NCBI RefSeq assembly: GCF_002021565.1
Contig: NZ_MSZX01000007.1
Coordinates: 62,027 to 126,026 of the forward strand
DNA from: Paenibacillus selenitireducens
GTDB lineage: Bacteria; Bacillota; Bacilli; Paenibacillales; Paenibacillaceae
DNA length: 64,000 nucleotides
Direction of reading: 5' to 3'
The stretch's first letter is position 1, and every line of letters starts with the position of its first letter. The notes beneath the pieces were generated by a model that made no database searches, had not been told where the DNA came from, and saw only the letters and a list, made by a program, of their open reading frames with translations. The position numbers were made by a program, and so were the translations under genes. Positions 51,977-60,972 of this stretch are shown here, in pieces.

Positions 51977-53413
51977 ATGAGCAAGAACTACCGGGATACA
52001 GCCATACAAATTCTTGAACATATAGGCGGCAAGGATAACATTGAGCAAGCTGCACATTGCGTAACCAGACTACGAATCGCCTTGAAGGACGAAACCCAAG
52101 TCCATACAGATCAATTATTGAACGTACCACTTGTCAAAGGAGCTTTTCATAACGCAGGGGTCTTCCAAATTGTCATCGGACCCGTTGACGTGGATCGTGT
52201 CTATGCCGAAATGATCGAGCTCACGCAGATGGAGAAAGCAACGATCGCCGATGTCAAAACCTCGGGATCGAAGAAGCTGAACCCGATGCAGAAGCTCGTC
52301 AAAATCTTCTCCGACGTATTCATGCCGATTCTTCCAGCTATCATTACTGCCGGGTTATTAATGGGACTCAACAATCTGATCGGAGCGAAGGACTTATTCT
52401 ATGCCGGCAAAACATTACTAGAAGTCTACCCGAATCTGGACGGGTTATGGGCGCTCATTAACATGATGGCGAATACCTCCTTCGTCTTCCTGCCTGCCTT
52501 GGTCGGTTGGTCCGCGACGAAGCGCTTCGGCGGCAGCGAGATTCTCGGTATCGTACTCGGGCTCATGCTCGTCCATCCGGATTTGCTCAATGCCTGGAAT
52601 TACGGGCAAGCCGCTTCCGGGATCGGCGGTCAATCCATCCCTTACTTTGACATTCTAGGGCTATTCTCGATCGAGAAGGTCGGTTACCAAGGACAAATCC
52701 TCCCGATTCTCGTCGCCGCATTCGTCTTAAGCAAAATCGAGCTTTGGTTGCGCAAAAGAGTGCACAGCTCCATCCAGCTTCTGGTTGTTCCAATTACATC
52801 CATTGTTGTGACTGGCGTACTCGCGCTCGGTATTATCGGTCCTGTTACACGTCTCTTGGGGAATTACATCACAGACGGTATCGTTTTTATCTTCGACGTA
52901 GCTCCAGCACTCGGTGCCGTGATCTTCGGCGCTCTGTACGCACCGCTTGTGATCACAGGTATGCATCATATGTTTATTGCCATTGACCTGCAATTGATTG
53001 CGCAGACCGGAGGCACCTTCATTTGGCCAATGATTGCGTTGTCCAACATTGCCCAAGGCAGCGCAGCACTTGCGGTGTTCTGGATCACGAAACAGCAGAA
53101 CGAGAAAAGCATGGCCTCCACAGCGGCTGTCTCCGCTTATTTCGGAATCACGGAGCCTGCAATGTTCGGGGTCAACTTACGGAACAAATTCCCGTTTTAT
53201 GCAGCGATTATCGGGTCTGCACTCGCAGCGATCTTCATTACATTAAGCGGTGTGCTTGCAGCAGGCGTGGGGATCGGCGGATTGCCTGGATTTATCTCCA
53301 TCATACCGAAATTCATCCCAACCTTCTTGATTGGGATGGTCATCGCCATCGTCGTTCCTATCGTACTAACGTACTTGTTCTCCAAATCCAAAAAGTTCGG
53401 CAACCGTGAGTAA
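51977..53413 (+). CDS. treP: PTS trehalose-specific EIIBC
   Basis: A 478-residue PTS permease that imports trehalose as trehalose 6-phosphate. The EIIB domain (1-85) has the phosphocysteine Cys28 in EQAAHCVTRLRIAL; the EIIC domain (about 105-470) has about ten membrane helices with GITEPAMFGVNLRNKFPF near the end. No EIIA domain is present; homologues use the glucose EIIA. AAAGGGGGC precedes the ATG. It forms treP-treA-treR with downstream genes; the substrate is set by this context. Confidence 0.93.
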   Translation: MSKNYRDTAIQILEHIGGKDNIEQAAHCVTRLRIALKDETQVHTDQLLNVPLVKGAFHNAGVFQIVIGPVDVDRVYAEMIELTQMEKATIADVKTSGSKKLNPMQKLVKIFSDVFMPILPAIITAGLLMGLNNLIGAKDLFYAGKTLLEVYPNLDGLWALINMMANTSFVFLPALVGWSATKRFGGSEILGIVLGLMLVHPDLLNAWNYGQAASGIGGQSIPYFDILGLFSIEKVGYQGQILPILVAAFVLSKIELWLRKRVHSSIQLLVVPITSIVVTGVLALGIIGPVTRLLGNYITDGIVFIFDVAPALGAVIFGALYAPLVITGMHHMFIAIDLQLIAQTGGTFIWPMIALSNIAQGSAALAVFWITKQQNEKSMASTAAVSAYFGITEPAMFGVNLRNKFPFYAAIIGSALAAIFITLSGVLAAGVGIGGLPGFISIIPKFIPTFLIGMVIAIVVPIVLTYLFSKSKKFGNRE

Positions 53414-53458
53414 ACTAAAACCGTATCTATTTTTTGCAAAAAAAGAGGTGAAGCATCG

Positions 53459-55147
53459 ATGAACAACAACAACTTATATGAAGATTGGAAGAAATCCGTT
53501 ATTTATCAAATCTATCCGAAAAGCTTCCGCAGCGCGCATCAGCGCGCTACGGGTGATATCCAAGGTATCATTGAAAAGCTCGATTACCTCGCCTTTCTCG
53601 GTGTAGATTATCTGTGGATTACGCCGATTTATACGTCCCCGCAACGGGACAATGGATATGACGTCAGCAATTACTACACCATTGACGAAAGCTACGGCAC
53701 CATGGAAGATTTCGATCAACTGGTAGCTGAAGCAAAGGAACGAGGCATCGGCATCATGATGGATATCGTGGTGAACCATTCCTCTACTGATCATCCTTGG
53801 TTCCAAGAAGCTCGACAAAACCGCAACAGTCGTTACCGCGATTATTATATATGGCAGAACGAACCGAACAATTGGCAGTCGAAATTCGGAGGTTCCGCTT
53901 GGAAATACGATAACGCTACCGGACAATATTACCTGCATTTATTCGATGAAACCCAGGCCGATTTGAACTGGGAAAATGAGCAGATGCGGCAGGATGTCTA
54001 CGAAATGATGCGCTTCTGGGCAAACAAGGGCGTATCTGGGTTCCGATTAGATGTCATTAATCTGATCTCCAAAGATACGTCGTTCCCTGACGATACGGCG
54101 GGGGATGGACGCAAGCATTATACGGACGGTCCTCGGGTTCACGAGTTCATCCAAGAAATGAACCGCGAAGTATTCGCGAATCGTGACGTGATTACAGTCG
54201 GTGAGATGTCATCAACCTCCATCGATAACTGCATCCTGTACTCCAATCCTGTACGCCAAGAGTTATCCATGACCTTCAGCTTCCATCATTTGAAGGTCGA
54301 TTATCCGAATGGCGAGAAGTGGACGCAGGCGCCTTTTGACTTCGCGATGCTGAAGAACATCATGTCCAGCTGGCAAATCGGCATGCAGCAGGGTCAAGGT
54401 TGGAATGCCCTCTTCTGGTGCAATCACGATCAGCCGCGCATCGTATCGCGGTTCGGCCATGAAGGGCAATATCACAAGCAATCCGCCAAAATGCTCGCAA
54501 CCGCCCTGCACCTGCTGCAAGGTACGCCTTATATTTATCAAGGCGAAGAAATTGGCATGACGAATCCCGGTTTCCAATCCATTGAAGATTATCGGGATGT
54601 CGAGACCTTAAATATCTATCATGCCAAACGTCAAGCAGGCGCATCCGAAGAAGACGTGATGGGAGCCATTCGGCAGAAATCACGTGATAATTCCCGAACA
54701 CCGATGCAATGGGACCGTACGGAACATGCCGGATTTTCACAGGCAACGCCGTGGATTGGCATCCCGGCCAATGCTCAGGACATCAATGTCGAGCAGGCGT
54801 TGCAAGATCCGGACTCCATTCTGCACCACTACAAGAAATTAATCGAGCTTCGCAAACGTGAAGCGGTGATCACAGAAGGCCGTTATACACTGATGTTCGA
54901 ACATCATCCGCAGGTCTGGGCGTATACGCGCACCACGGATGACGACATGCTCCTCGTCATCAATAATTTTTACGAAGAACCTGCCATACTAGACTGGCAT
55001 CTTGAACCCCTGCTTCATCACGACCTGATGAACTCGGATAGCGAGGTCCTGATCTCGAACTATGAGGATACTCAACTCTCTACCGATTCCGCGTATGTGT
55101 TGCGTCCTTATGAGTCCATCGTATTCCGGTGCGTTCGTAGAACATAG
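53459..55147 (+). CDS. treA: Trehalose-6-phosphate hydrolase (GH13)
   Basis: A 562-residue cytoplasmic GH13 enzyme that splits trehalose 6-phosphate to glucose and glucose 6-phosphate. The catalytic residues lie in GFRLDVINLIS (nucleophile Asp about 199), TVGEMSS (acid Glu about 249) and WCNHDQPRIV (Asp about 321). YQIYPKSF near the N-terminus and DIVVNHSSTDHPWF are conserved. Other alpha-1,6-glucosidases are close relatives, but the position next to treP and treR decides the call. AAAGAGGTGAAG precedes the ATG. Confidence 0.93.
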   Translation: MNNNNLYEDWKKSVIYQIYPKSFRSAHQRATGDIQGIIEKLDYLAFLGVDYLWITPIYTSPQRDNGYDVSNYYTIDESYGTMEDFDQLVAEAKERGIGIMMDIVVNHSSTDHPWFQEARQNRNSRYRDYYIWQNEPNNWQSKFGGSAWKYDNATGQYYLHLFDETQADLNWENEQMRQDVYEMMRFWANKGVSGFRLDVINLISKDTSFPDDTAGDGRKHYTDGPRVHEFIQEMNREVFANRDVITVGEMSSTSIDNCILYSNPVRQELSMTFSFHHLKVDYPNGEKWTQAPFDFAMLKNIMSSWQIGMQQGQGWNALFWCNHDQPRIVSRFGHEGQYHKQSAKMLATALHLLQGTPYIYQGEEIGMTNPGFQSIEDYRDVETLNIYHAKRQAGASEEDVMGAIRQKSRDNSRTPMQWDRTEHAGFSQATPWIGIPANAQDINVEQALQDPDSILHHYKKLIELRKREAVITEGRYTLMFEHHPQVWAYTRTTDDDMLLVINNFYEEPAILDWHLEPLLHHDLMNSDSEVLISNYEDTQLSTDSAYVLRPYESIVFRCVRRT

Positions 55148-55197
55148 TCCATTTTCATATTCATACTCATGCTTATACCCTAAGCTTTTATTATCCC

Positions 55198-55248
55198 AAA
55201 GAACCGCTTCATGAGAACAAGATGTTTGTTCGTGATCAGTGGTTCTTT
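55198..55248 (+). terminator. Hairpin between treA and treR
   Basis: AAAGAACC/GGTTCTTT with inner GAACAA/TTTGTTC pairing and a weak T tail. It may reduce read-through into treR. Confidence 0.55.
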
Positions 55249-55327
55249 GCCGATCCTATCGTCCCATCCTATTTTTATGGTACGATAAAGACACGATAGA
55301 AATCGGATGAACGGAGGCTCTTTTCGG

Positions 55328-56032
55328 ATGTCGAAGTACGAACAAATCATGGATGCGATTATCCAAAACATCGAGGCGGGCAAATGGAAAGAAGGCTATA
55401 AAATCCCGTCCGAGACGGAGCTGATGGAAGCCTATGATACGAGTCGGGGAACGGTAAGGAAAGCAGTTGATCTGCTGCAGGAACGTGGATATGTCCAGAA
55501 GATTCATGGCAAGGGCGTCTTTGTACTCCGCAAGAAAAATATCGAGTTCCGCTTCGGCGGTATCGTCAGCTTTGCGGAAGAGAATAAACGGTTGAATCGT
55601 AAATTCCAAACCCGTGTGGTTGAAATGCATACCCTCCCATCTGGTAAGGAAATGGCCAAGCTGCTGAGCATCAAACCTAAAACACAAATCAACTGTATCA
55701 AAAGGGTACGTCATGTCGATGGCGAAAATGTCATTCTGGACATCAATCATTTCGTTACCGAGCTCATCCCGGGATTAACGGCAGAGATCGCAGGCGCATC
55801 CATTTACGAATACATTGAACAGACACTTGGGCTCCATATCAGCTATGCGCAACGTGTCATTGAAGTTCAACCCTGCACCGCGGATGATGTTAAATATCTG
55901 GACCTCAACGGAACTGATTACGTGGTCGTGGTCAAAAACTTCACGCATCTCTATGACGGCAGACAATTTGAATATACCGAATCTCGTCACCGCTTGGACA
56001 AGTTCTATTTCTCCGACGTGGCACGAAGATAA
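55328..56032 (+). CDS. treR: Trehalose operon repressor TreR (GntR/HutC type)
   Basis: A 234-residue GntR regulator. The N-terminal winged HTH (1-65) has KYEQIMDAIIQNIEAGKWKEGYKIPSETELMEAYDTSRGTVRKAVDLLQERGYVQKIHGKGVFV; the C-terminal UTRA domain (about 85-230) binds trehalose 6-phosphate in homologues. ATG 55328 follows GGAGG; the in-frame upstream ATG at 55307 would leave no site. It should repress treP-treA at the two operators at 51877-51918 and itself be derepressed by the substrate. Confidence 0.92.
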   Translation: MSKYEQIMDAIIQNIEAGKWKEGYKIPSETELMEAYDTSRGTVRKAVDLLQERGYVQKIHGKGVFVLRKKNIEFRFGGIVSFAEENKRLNRKFQTRVVEMHTLPSGKEMAKLLSIKPKTQINCIKRVRHVDGENVILDINHFVTELIPGLTAEIAGASIYEYIEQTLGLHISYAQRVIEVQPCTADDVKYLDLNGTDYVVVVKNFTHLYDGRQFEYTESRHRLDKFYFSDVARR

Positions 56033-56037
56033 CGAAT

Positions 56038-56069
56038 AAGAGCCATGAGGTTGCCCTCATGGCTCTTTG
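56038..56069 (+). terminator. Terminator of the trehalose operon
   Basis: A 13-bp perfect stem AAGAGCCATGAGG/CCTCATGGCTCTT with a short loop, followed by T. Confidence 0.9.
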
Positions 56070-56109
56070 ATTGAGTATGTTCTTATCGATACGGGAGTCG
56101 ATGGATTGA

Positions 56110-56322
56110 TTATCTTGCTCTTTCGTTGCGGCCGAACAATATCGGGATCGCCACCAGACCGGAAATACCCACTAAAATATAAATAATACGGCTAAACCAA
56201 GAGGAATGACGGATATGATCCCCGCCAAATATCGCCGTCACTAGATCCCATTCAAACAACCCAACAAGTAACCAGTTAATCGCACCAATAATAACCAGCA
56301 CCAATGCAATACGACGAAGCAT
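56110..56322 (-). CDS. DUF378 (YuzA-like) membrane protein
   Basis: A 70-residue protein with two membrane helices (about 4-24 and 45-64). The motif LVIIGAINWLLVGLFEWDLVTAIFGG followed by RIIYILVGISGLVAI is the DUF378 signature. AAAGGG precedes the ATG by about ten nt. Function unknown. Transcribed alone. Confidence 0.88.
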   Translation of the reverse strand: MLRRIALVLVIIGAINWLLVGLFEWDLVTAIFGGDHIRHSSWFSRIIYILVGISGLVAIPILFGRNERAR

Positions 56323-56411
56323 ATGCGATACGCCCTTTCATAATAAGAGAATGGTTGTGTTAAATATATTGTTTTCACGGACTGGTAACTTTTATACATG
56401 TATAGCCAAAA

Positions 56412-56436
56412 TAAACAAGAGCCCTCCAGAGGAGAG
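56412..56436 (-). terminator. Terminator-like hairpin of the binding-protein gene
   Basis: On the minus strand GCTCTCC pairs with GGAGGGC with one wobble pair and a three-nt loop, followed by TCTTG. A modest terminator. Confidence 0.5.
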
Positions 56437-56454
56437 CCCATCAACAATTACAGA

Positions 56455-57567
56455 TTAGCTTTTAGGTTCCGATTTGCTTGCATAACGTTGATCCCACTCC
56501 GCTAGTGTTGCTTCACGTTCCGAAGCCGCTTTGATCAGATCATTTTTGATTAATTGTTTCAATGGATCTTGAGAGTAACCCTCTGGAATGGCCGCACCCT
56601 CTTGTTTCACGCTAAGAATCGCATAGTTCTTATTGTATTCCTTCATTGGAGCATCACTGATGGCCCAATCCAAGAAAGCTTTCGCTTCAGGTTTAATATC
56701 GGCTTTCTTCACAAGTCCGTTCGCTTCCACATCCCAGCCAGATCCTTCAGTTGGAAACACCACTTCAACAGGGGCGCCTTTTTTCTTCTCTTCAATGCCG
56801 CGATAACCGAAAGATAGACCGATGACAGCTTCGCCTGTACCCGCCATTTTCGCTGGCTTGGAACCCGAGTGTGTATACATCAACATATTGTCATTCAATT
56901 TGTCCATGTATCCCCAAGCTTTATCGGGACCCATTAATTGCATAAATGCATTCACTGTCAAATAACCTGTACCGGAAGAGGATGGATTCGGCATTACAAG
57001 AAGCCCCTTGTATTCCGGTTTAATGAGATCTTCATACGATTGCGGAACAGGCAGATTGCGTTTTTTCAACTCCACCGTATTCGCGATGATAGCCGTCTCC
57101 CACGCGTCGATCCCTACCCATTTCGCCGGACTTGCCGTATCTTTGAACTCTGGGGATACCTTCTCAATGCCGGCCGGGTCATAGCCTTCCAACATTCCCT
57201 TTTGATCCAAGACAAGCAAGCTCGTTGCCGCTAAGCCCCAGATCACATCTGCTTGCGGATTATCTTTCTCTGCGATTAATTTCGCGGTAATGATTCCTGT
57301 TGAATCACGAACAATGTTCAGTTTCACGTCTGGATATTGTTCTTTGTACGACGTCAGGTAGGCTTGTATTTGATCATCTTCCAACGCGGTATAAACCGTC
57401 AGTTCTCCCGATCCCTTCGCTACATCCGTCAATGCCGTTGTATCCGATGACGCCTTGTCTCCATCAGCCGCGACTTCGCTAGTTGAGTTTTTACCGTTTG
57501 CACAACCTGCCAGCAATCCGATACATAACATTAATGTCATTGCCCATTTGAATGAATTTCTCACCAT
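56455..57567 (-). CDS. ABC substrate-binding lipoprotein, 2-aminoethylphosphonate/iron(III) type
   Basis: A 370-residue family 1 binding lipoprotein. Lipobox LAGC (Cys about 22) leads to a linker and the binding fold with SGELTVYTALEDDQIQAYLTSYKEQYPD, DSTGIITAKLIAEKDNPQADVIWGLAATSL and NPSSSGTGYLTVNAFMQL. These are the marks of the PhnS/AfuA group. Iron- and aminoethylphosphonate-binding members look alike; proximity to phnG and a phn-like PHP fragment favours phosphonate. No permease or ATPase gene follows, so it may be orphaned by the same deletion. Confidence 0.78.
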   Translation of the reverse strand: MVRNSFKWAMTLMLCIGLLAGCANGKNSTSEVAADGDKASSDTTALTDVAKGSGELTVYTALEDDQIQAYLTSYKEQYPDVKLNIVRDSTGIITAKLIAEKDNPQADVIWGLAATSLLVLDQKGMLEGYDPAGIEKVSPEFKDTASPAKWVGIDAWETAIIANTVELKKRNLPVPQSYEDLIKPEYKGLLVMPNPSSSGTGYLTVNAFMQLMGPDKAWGYMDKLNDNMLMYTHSGSKPAKMAGTGEAVIGLSFGYRGIEEKKKGAPVEVVFPTEGSGWDVEANGLVKKADIKPEAKAFLDWAISDAPMKEYNKNYAILSVKQEGAAIPEGYSQDPLKQLIKNDLIKAASEREATLAEWDQRYASKSEPKS

Positions 57568-57697
57568 GATTCATAATCTCCCTTTCTCGTTCCCCATATA
57601 AAATTCGTTCATGTATGTGCCATTCTGCGTAGTTTCCTTCTGACAAGATCACTATAACAATCGATTATCATAGCTACATCAAGCGAATATGAAGAAA

Positions 57698-57883
57698 TTA
57701 CAAAATTACCTTCGCATGTGCTGCAAGCTGTCTCACGCTGTCCATTCCTGGGTTCTTGCTGCCAAGTGTAAACCGCTCCGTCTCCCCGTAAAACCCATGA
57801 AAATCACTGCCTCCGGTCGTCACCGAACCATACTGTTCGGCAATAGCACCTGCCTTCTGCTCCGCTGCTTCACATGCATCCAC
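57698..57883 (-). pseudogene. C-terminal remnant of a PHP-domain phosphoesterase
   Basis: A 61-residue frame directly behind the phnG stop codon, in the same frame. VDACEAAEQKAGAIAEQYGSVTTGGSDFHGFYGE matches the end of PHP phosphoesterases (TGGSDFHG carries metal-binding Asp and His), but the first 200 or so residues are missing. No ribosome site was found. It is best read as the 3' end of a phn-operon phosphodiesterase joined to phnG by deletion. Confidence 0.65.
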
Positions 57884-58339
57884 TTATTGAACGGGAATAG
57901 TTGCGACTCCGACTTTCGTCCGAGCAATCCATTCAAATTCGGCTTGCCGACGTTCCTGAAGTTCTTTCTCCTTCTGAACCATCCATATCCGGAATTGCTC
58001 CCGGAAATCGTTCCACTTCAACTCCACGTTGTGATGCACGGCATCAATCATCGCAATGATTCGCGCTTTATCCAGGGCATTCCCCATGACCATTCCGAAC
58101 CCAACCACGCCATCCACGGCCAACGTAGACTCCGAAATCAACAGTTCTCCCACATTGAATACATGACGCTGAACCGATTCCTGCGCGCGCATCATCACAA
58201 GCCCCAAAGCTGGCTCATTGACTTCCTCCACACGGCCTAATTGGACGATATGGTTCCCCCACGGCATCAAATCTTCCATCTTCAGTTCAGATAATACGAC
58301 GGTGTATTCCTGCATTCTCGAACTCATTTTCTCGCTCAT
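57884..58339 (-). CDS. phnG: PhnG-like C-P lyase subunit
   Basis: A 151-residue protein with PhnG features: VGLVMMRAQESVQRHVFNVGELLISESTLAVDGVVGFGMVMGNALDKARIIAMIDAVHH (E. coli has VQIQARMGGTGERFF...GYSWVQGRDKQHAERCALIDAL) and a C-terminal ARTKV (ATRVDF in E. coli). PhnG works only as part of the PhnGHIJK complex, and none of phnH, I, J, K is present here. AAAGGAG lies 11 nt before the ATG. It is therefore likely a leftover of a dismantled phosphonate operon and functionless unless other subunits are elsewhere. Confidence 0.82.
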   Translation of the reverse strand: MSEKMSSRMQEYTVVLSELKMEDLMPWGNHIVQLGRVEEVNEPALGLVMMRAQESVQRHVFNVGELLISESTLAVDGVVGFGMVMGNALDKARIIAMIDAVHHNVELKWNDFREQFRIWMVQKEKELQERRQAEFEWIARTKVGVATIPVQ

Positions 58340-58371
58340 TCTTGTTTACGCTCCTTTCGGTTCTATCTGGG

Positions 58372-59157
58372 TTATTTGGCATGCATCCAAGTTGTATCGC
58401 ACCGGTCTAACGTATCAGCCCAGGCTTCAGGCACTTCGACGTCACTGATGATGATGTCGACTTCGCGCACATCTGCAATTTTGTACATTTTCACCGCGCC
58501 GATCTTCGAATGATCTGTCATGACGATCGTCTGCTCTGCATGTTCTATAAATTTACGGACTAACGAACCGCGGTCGGCATCGTAGCTGGTAATTCCCTTT
58601 TTCAATTGGATGCCGTCAATCGATATGAAAGCTTTGTTGGCATGGAATCCTTCCAGCATCCGCTCCGCAAGCACACCCGAAACACGGTCCTGATGCGAGT
58701 TCACCATCCCGCCAATCACGACGATATCTCCGTCGAACATGCCTCGATTCTTATAATCCTGCAGGCAATGCACCGCCGGGAATGAATTCGTAATCACCGT
58801 TAATCCCTTGGTATTCGTTAAATAATGAATCATCTGTAACGGCGTCGTGCCGTCATCGATGAGAATGACGTCATTGTCTTGCACCAAACCAGCGCCCGCA
58901 CGGCCTATCTTCTCTTTTTCCGTGACATATAAATGCTCCCTCTGCCGATATACAGGCTCCATGCGATCTAGAGTCAGCTTCACCGCGCCGCCATAGACAC
59001 GCTTCAACTTGTTTTCTTTCTCGAGCTCCTCCAGCGTCCGCCGAATGGTCTCGAACGACACCTGCAGTTCATCTACCAGCTCATCACTGCGAATCTTCCC
59101 TTCCAGATGGATTTTTTTCACAATGAACTCTTTACGTTCTAATGCGCTTAACGACAT
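58372..59157 (-). CDS. DeoR-family regulator
   Basis: A 261-residue regulator. The N-terminal DeoR HTH (1-58) is SLSALERKEFIVKKIHLEGKIRSDELVDELQVSFETIRRTLEELEKENKLKRVYGGAV; the C-terminal DeoR sensor domain (about 70-235) has ILIDDGTTPLQMIHYL, VITNSFPAV and FISIDGIQLKKGITSYDADRGSLVRKFIEHAEQTIVMTDHSKIG. ATG 59157 follows AAAGGGGAG. DeoR regulators sense phosphorylated sugars; being first in an operon with phnG it may have controlled phosphonate use. Confidence 0.87.
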   Translation of the reverse strand: MSLSALERKEFIVKKIHLEGKIRSDELVDELQVSFETIRRTLEELEKENKLKRVYGGAVKLTLDRMEPVYRQREHLYVTEKEKIGRAGAGLVQDNDVILIDDGTTPLQMIHYLTNTKGLTVITNSFPAVHCLQDYKNRGMFDGDIVVIGGMVNSHQDRVSGVLAERMLEGFHANKAFISIDGIQLKKGITSYDADRGSLVRKFIEHAEQTIVMTDHSKIGAVKMYKIADVREVDIIISDVEVPEAWADTLDRCDTTWMHAK

Positions 59158-59377
59158 GTGCAGTCTCCCCTTTGGTCCCATACATCCTGATCATTTGCTT
59201 CATTCTCTTTGCTGATTTCAATGTAACGAACAAATGTCAGTGCAAAGTTAAATCCACATGAAGATTAAGTAAACACTGCATATTTTGTTGTATTTATGTG
59301 TGTTTGCGAAAATCGCATATTGTGGAAAAAGCAACGTACAATGATAGAAAGACAAGTTACTGAGGGAGGCAGCGGTT

Positions 59378-60145
59378 GTGCAGAAGAGCAGGTTGTTGGC
59401 TTGGGGAAATGCCTTGGCATTAGCGCTTGTATTACTTGTGAATGGACTAGCAGAGCGGCTGCCCATCAACGGGCGTACAACAGGGGAAATTTCAGCAATG
59501 TATCCGACACGCATAACACCCGCATCCTATGCTTTCATGATTTGGGGACTCATCTATGGCTTGCTTATTTTATTCGTTATTTACCAACTGCTGCCTGCGG
59601 TACGCTCGAAGCCGGAGGTACGGGACATCGGTGGGTGGTTCATCGTAAGCTGCGCCATGAACATCGCGTGGCTGCTGCTCTGGCATTACTTATATATCGA
59701 TGCTACGGTCTTCATCATGTTCGCTTTGCTCCTCTCACTCTTCGCCGTCTATACGCGAACGCGATCTGCGAGGCCTCCGATTCGGGATGCGGCATTCTGG
59801 CTCGTATCGGTCCCATTCAGCATTTATTTGGGGTGGATTACAGTCGCATCCATTGTGAATGTTAGCGTTGTCCTCATAAATCACCAATGGAATCGCTGGG
59901 GGTTGTCTGAAGTGGCATGGACAGGCATCATTCTCTTGGCATTCATACTCCTCGCTTGGTGGATCGGTCACAAATTTGAAGATCCCTTCTACCTCCTCAC
60001 CATCGTCTGGACACTCATTGCCATCGGCGTCAATCAACAGAGTTCACCTGTCCTCACTACTATTTCCTGGTTAGCCGGCATCTTCCTAGGGTGTTTTGCG
60101 TTGAAACTATCCATACGGGCATTGCGGTGGCAGACCGTCCTATAA
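59378..60145 (+). CDS. TspO/MBR-related membrane protein
   Basis: A 255-residue protein with about seven to eight membrane helices. ITPASYAFMIWGLIYGLLILFVIYQLLPA and the tryptophan-rich WFIVSCAMNIAWLLLWHY stretch resemble the TspO/MBR group, though it is longer than the usual 160-residue TspO. The GTG start at 59378 follows GGGAGG by seven nt. TspO-like proteins bind tetrapyrroles or regulate stress; the function here is unknown. Monocistronic. Confidence 0.7.
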   Translation: MQKSRLLAWGNALALALVLLVNGLAERLPINGRTTGEISAMYPTRITPASYAFMIWGLIYGLLILFVIYQLLPAVRSKPEVRDIGGWFIVSCAMNIAWLLLWHYLYIDATVFIMFALLLSLFAVYTRTRSARPPIRDAAFWLVSVPFSIYLGWITVASIVNVSVVLINHQWNRWGLSEVAWTGIILLAFILLAWWIGHKFEDPFYLLTIVWTLIAIGVNQQSSPVLTTISWLAGIFLGCFALKLSIRALRWQTVL

Positions 60146-60150
60146 CGAGC

Positions 60151-60199
60151 AAAAGAAACGCCTCCGGCGTCCTATGAAGGACGGGAAGCGTTTCTTTTT
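60151..60199. terminator. Bidirectional terminator
   Basis: AAAAGAAACGC/GCGTTTCTTTT stem between two convergent genes, with T on one side and A on the other. Confidence 0.85.
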
Positions 60200-60231
60200 G
60201 TTCTATATACAAGGATCATATGTTATAAGTT

Positions 60232-60957
60232 CTATATCAAAATAATGGTAAGGATTAGAAATTGAACTGCACCTATGATTTCTATGATGCCTACTTTCAT
60301 GGGCCGTACGGCTTTCCCTGCCAGCGCAAATGTCCGAACCGTTGCGAAAAGATACACACATCCCATCCAAGGGTTGCCAAGTATCCAAGGTATAAGCAGC
60401 AATATCACATGATAGACTTGAGCATAGGCGACCCAACGCTTGCTTTTGCGCTCTCGAAACACGGACTTCACGAAGAACACGGTCCCCATGAAATACAGGA
60501 GATTGAACACGACGACCAGGATCATCGTGCGATCCCATCCTCCTTCACCAAGCAAATAAGCGGCCGCGCCTCCGAGCGAAAAAATCAGAATGGCACATAA
60601 GTCATTCAAGAAAGCCCGCTCCGATTTTTGCTTCACGAACCAAATGTTCACGGCAAGGAGTACCAGCAGAAGCGGAGCAAAGTAAAACAGCTGCGGCAAG
60701 CTTACGAGCGGGGGAATCAGACAAAGGACGGCAATCACGCCATAGATGATGCCCCATTGAATCATACGACTGCGGTCCGCCCTCTTCTTCAATGATTGAA
60801 GGAGCGGATACGATGATAAATATAGAAAGAACCATGCTAAAAACAAAAAAATATGCATCCACTGCGGCTTGCCGGACATCATTCCGATGAAGAACGGAAC
60901 GCTGACCATCGCCCAACCCCCATGTTCATGGGGAATGACAATCCCTTTCTTATTCAC
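60232..60957 (-). CDS. YwiC-like membrane protein
   Basis: A 241-residue polytopic membrane protein. The N-terminus IPHEHGGWAMVSVPFFIGM with the HEHGGW motif is the YwiC family signature; about eight helices follow. In B. subtilis ywiC sits in the nitrate respiration (narK-fnr) region, and here it closes the molybdenum-cofactor operon, which supports a link to nitrate reductase or anaerobic growth. Starts with GTG at 60957, 16 nt after moaA. Confidence 0.82.
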   Translation of the reverse strand: MNKKGIVIPHEHGGWAMVSVPFFIGMMSGKPQWMHIFLFLAWFFLYLSSYPLLQSLKKRADRSRMIQWGIIYGVIAVLCLIPPLVSLPQLFYFAPLLLVLLAVNIWFVKQKSERAFLNDLCAILIFSLGGAAAYLLGEGGWDRTMILVVVFNLLYFMGTVFFVKSVFRERKSKRWVAYAQVYHVILLLIPWILGNPWMGCVYLFATVRTFALAGKAVRPMKVGIIEIIGAVQFLILTIILI

Positions 60958-60972
60958 AGACCTCTACCTCTT

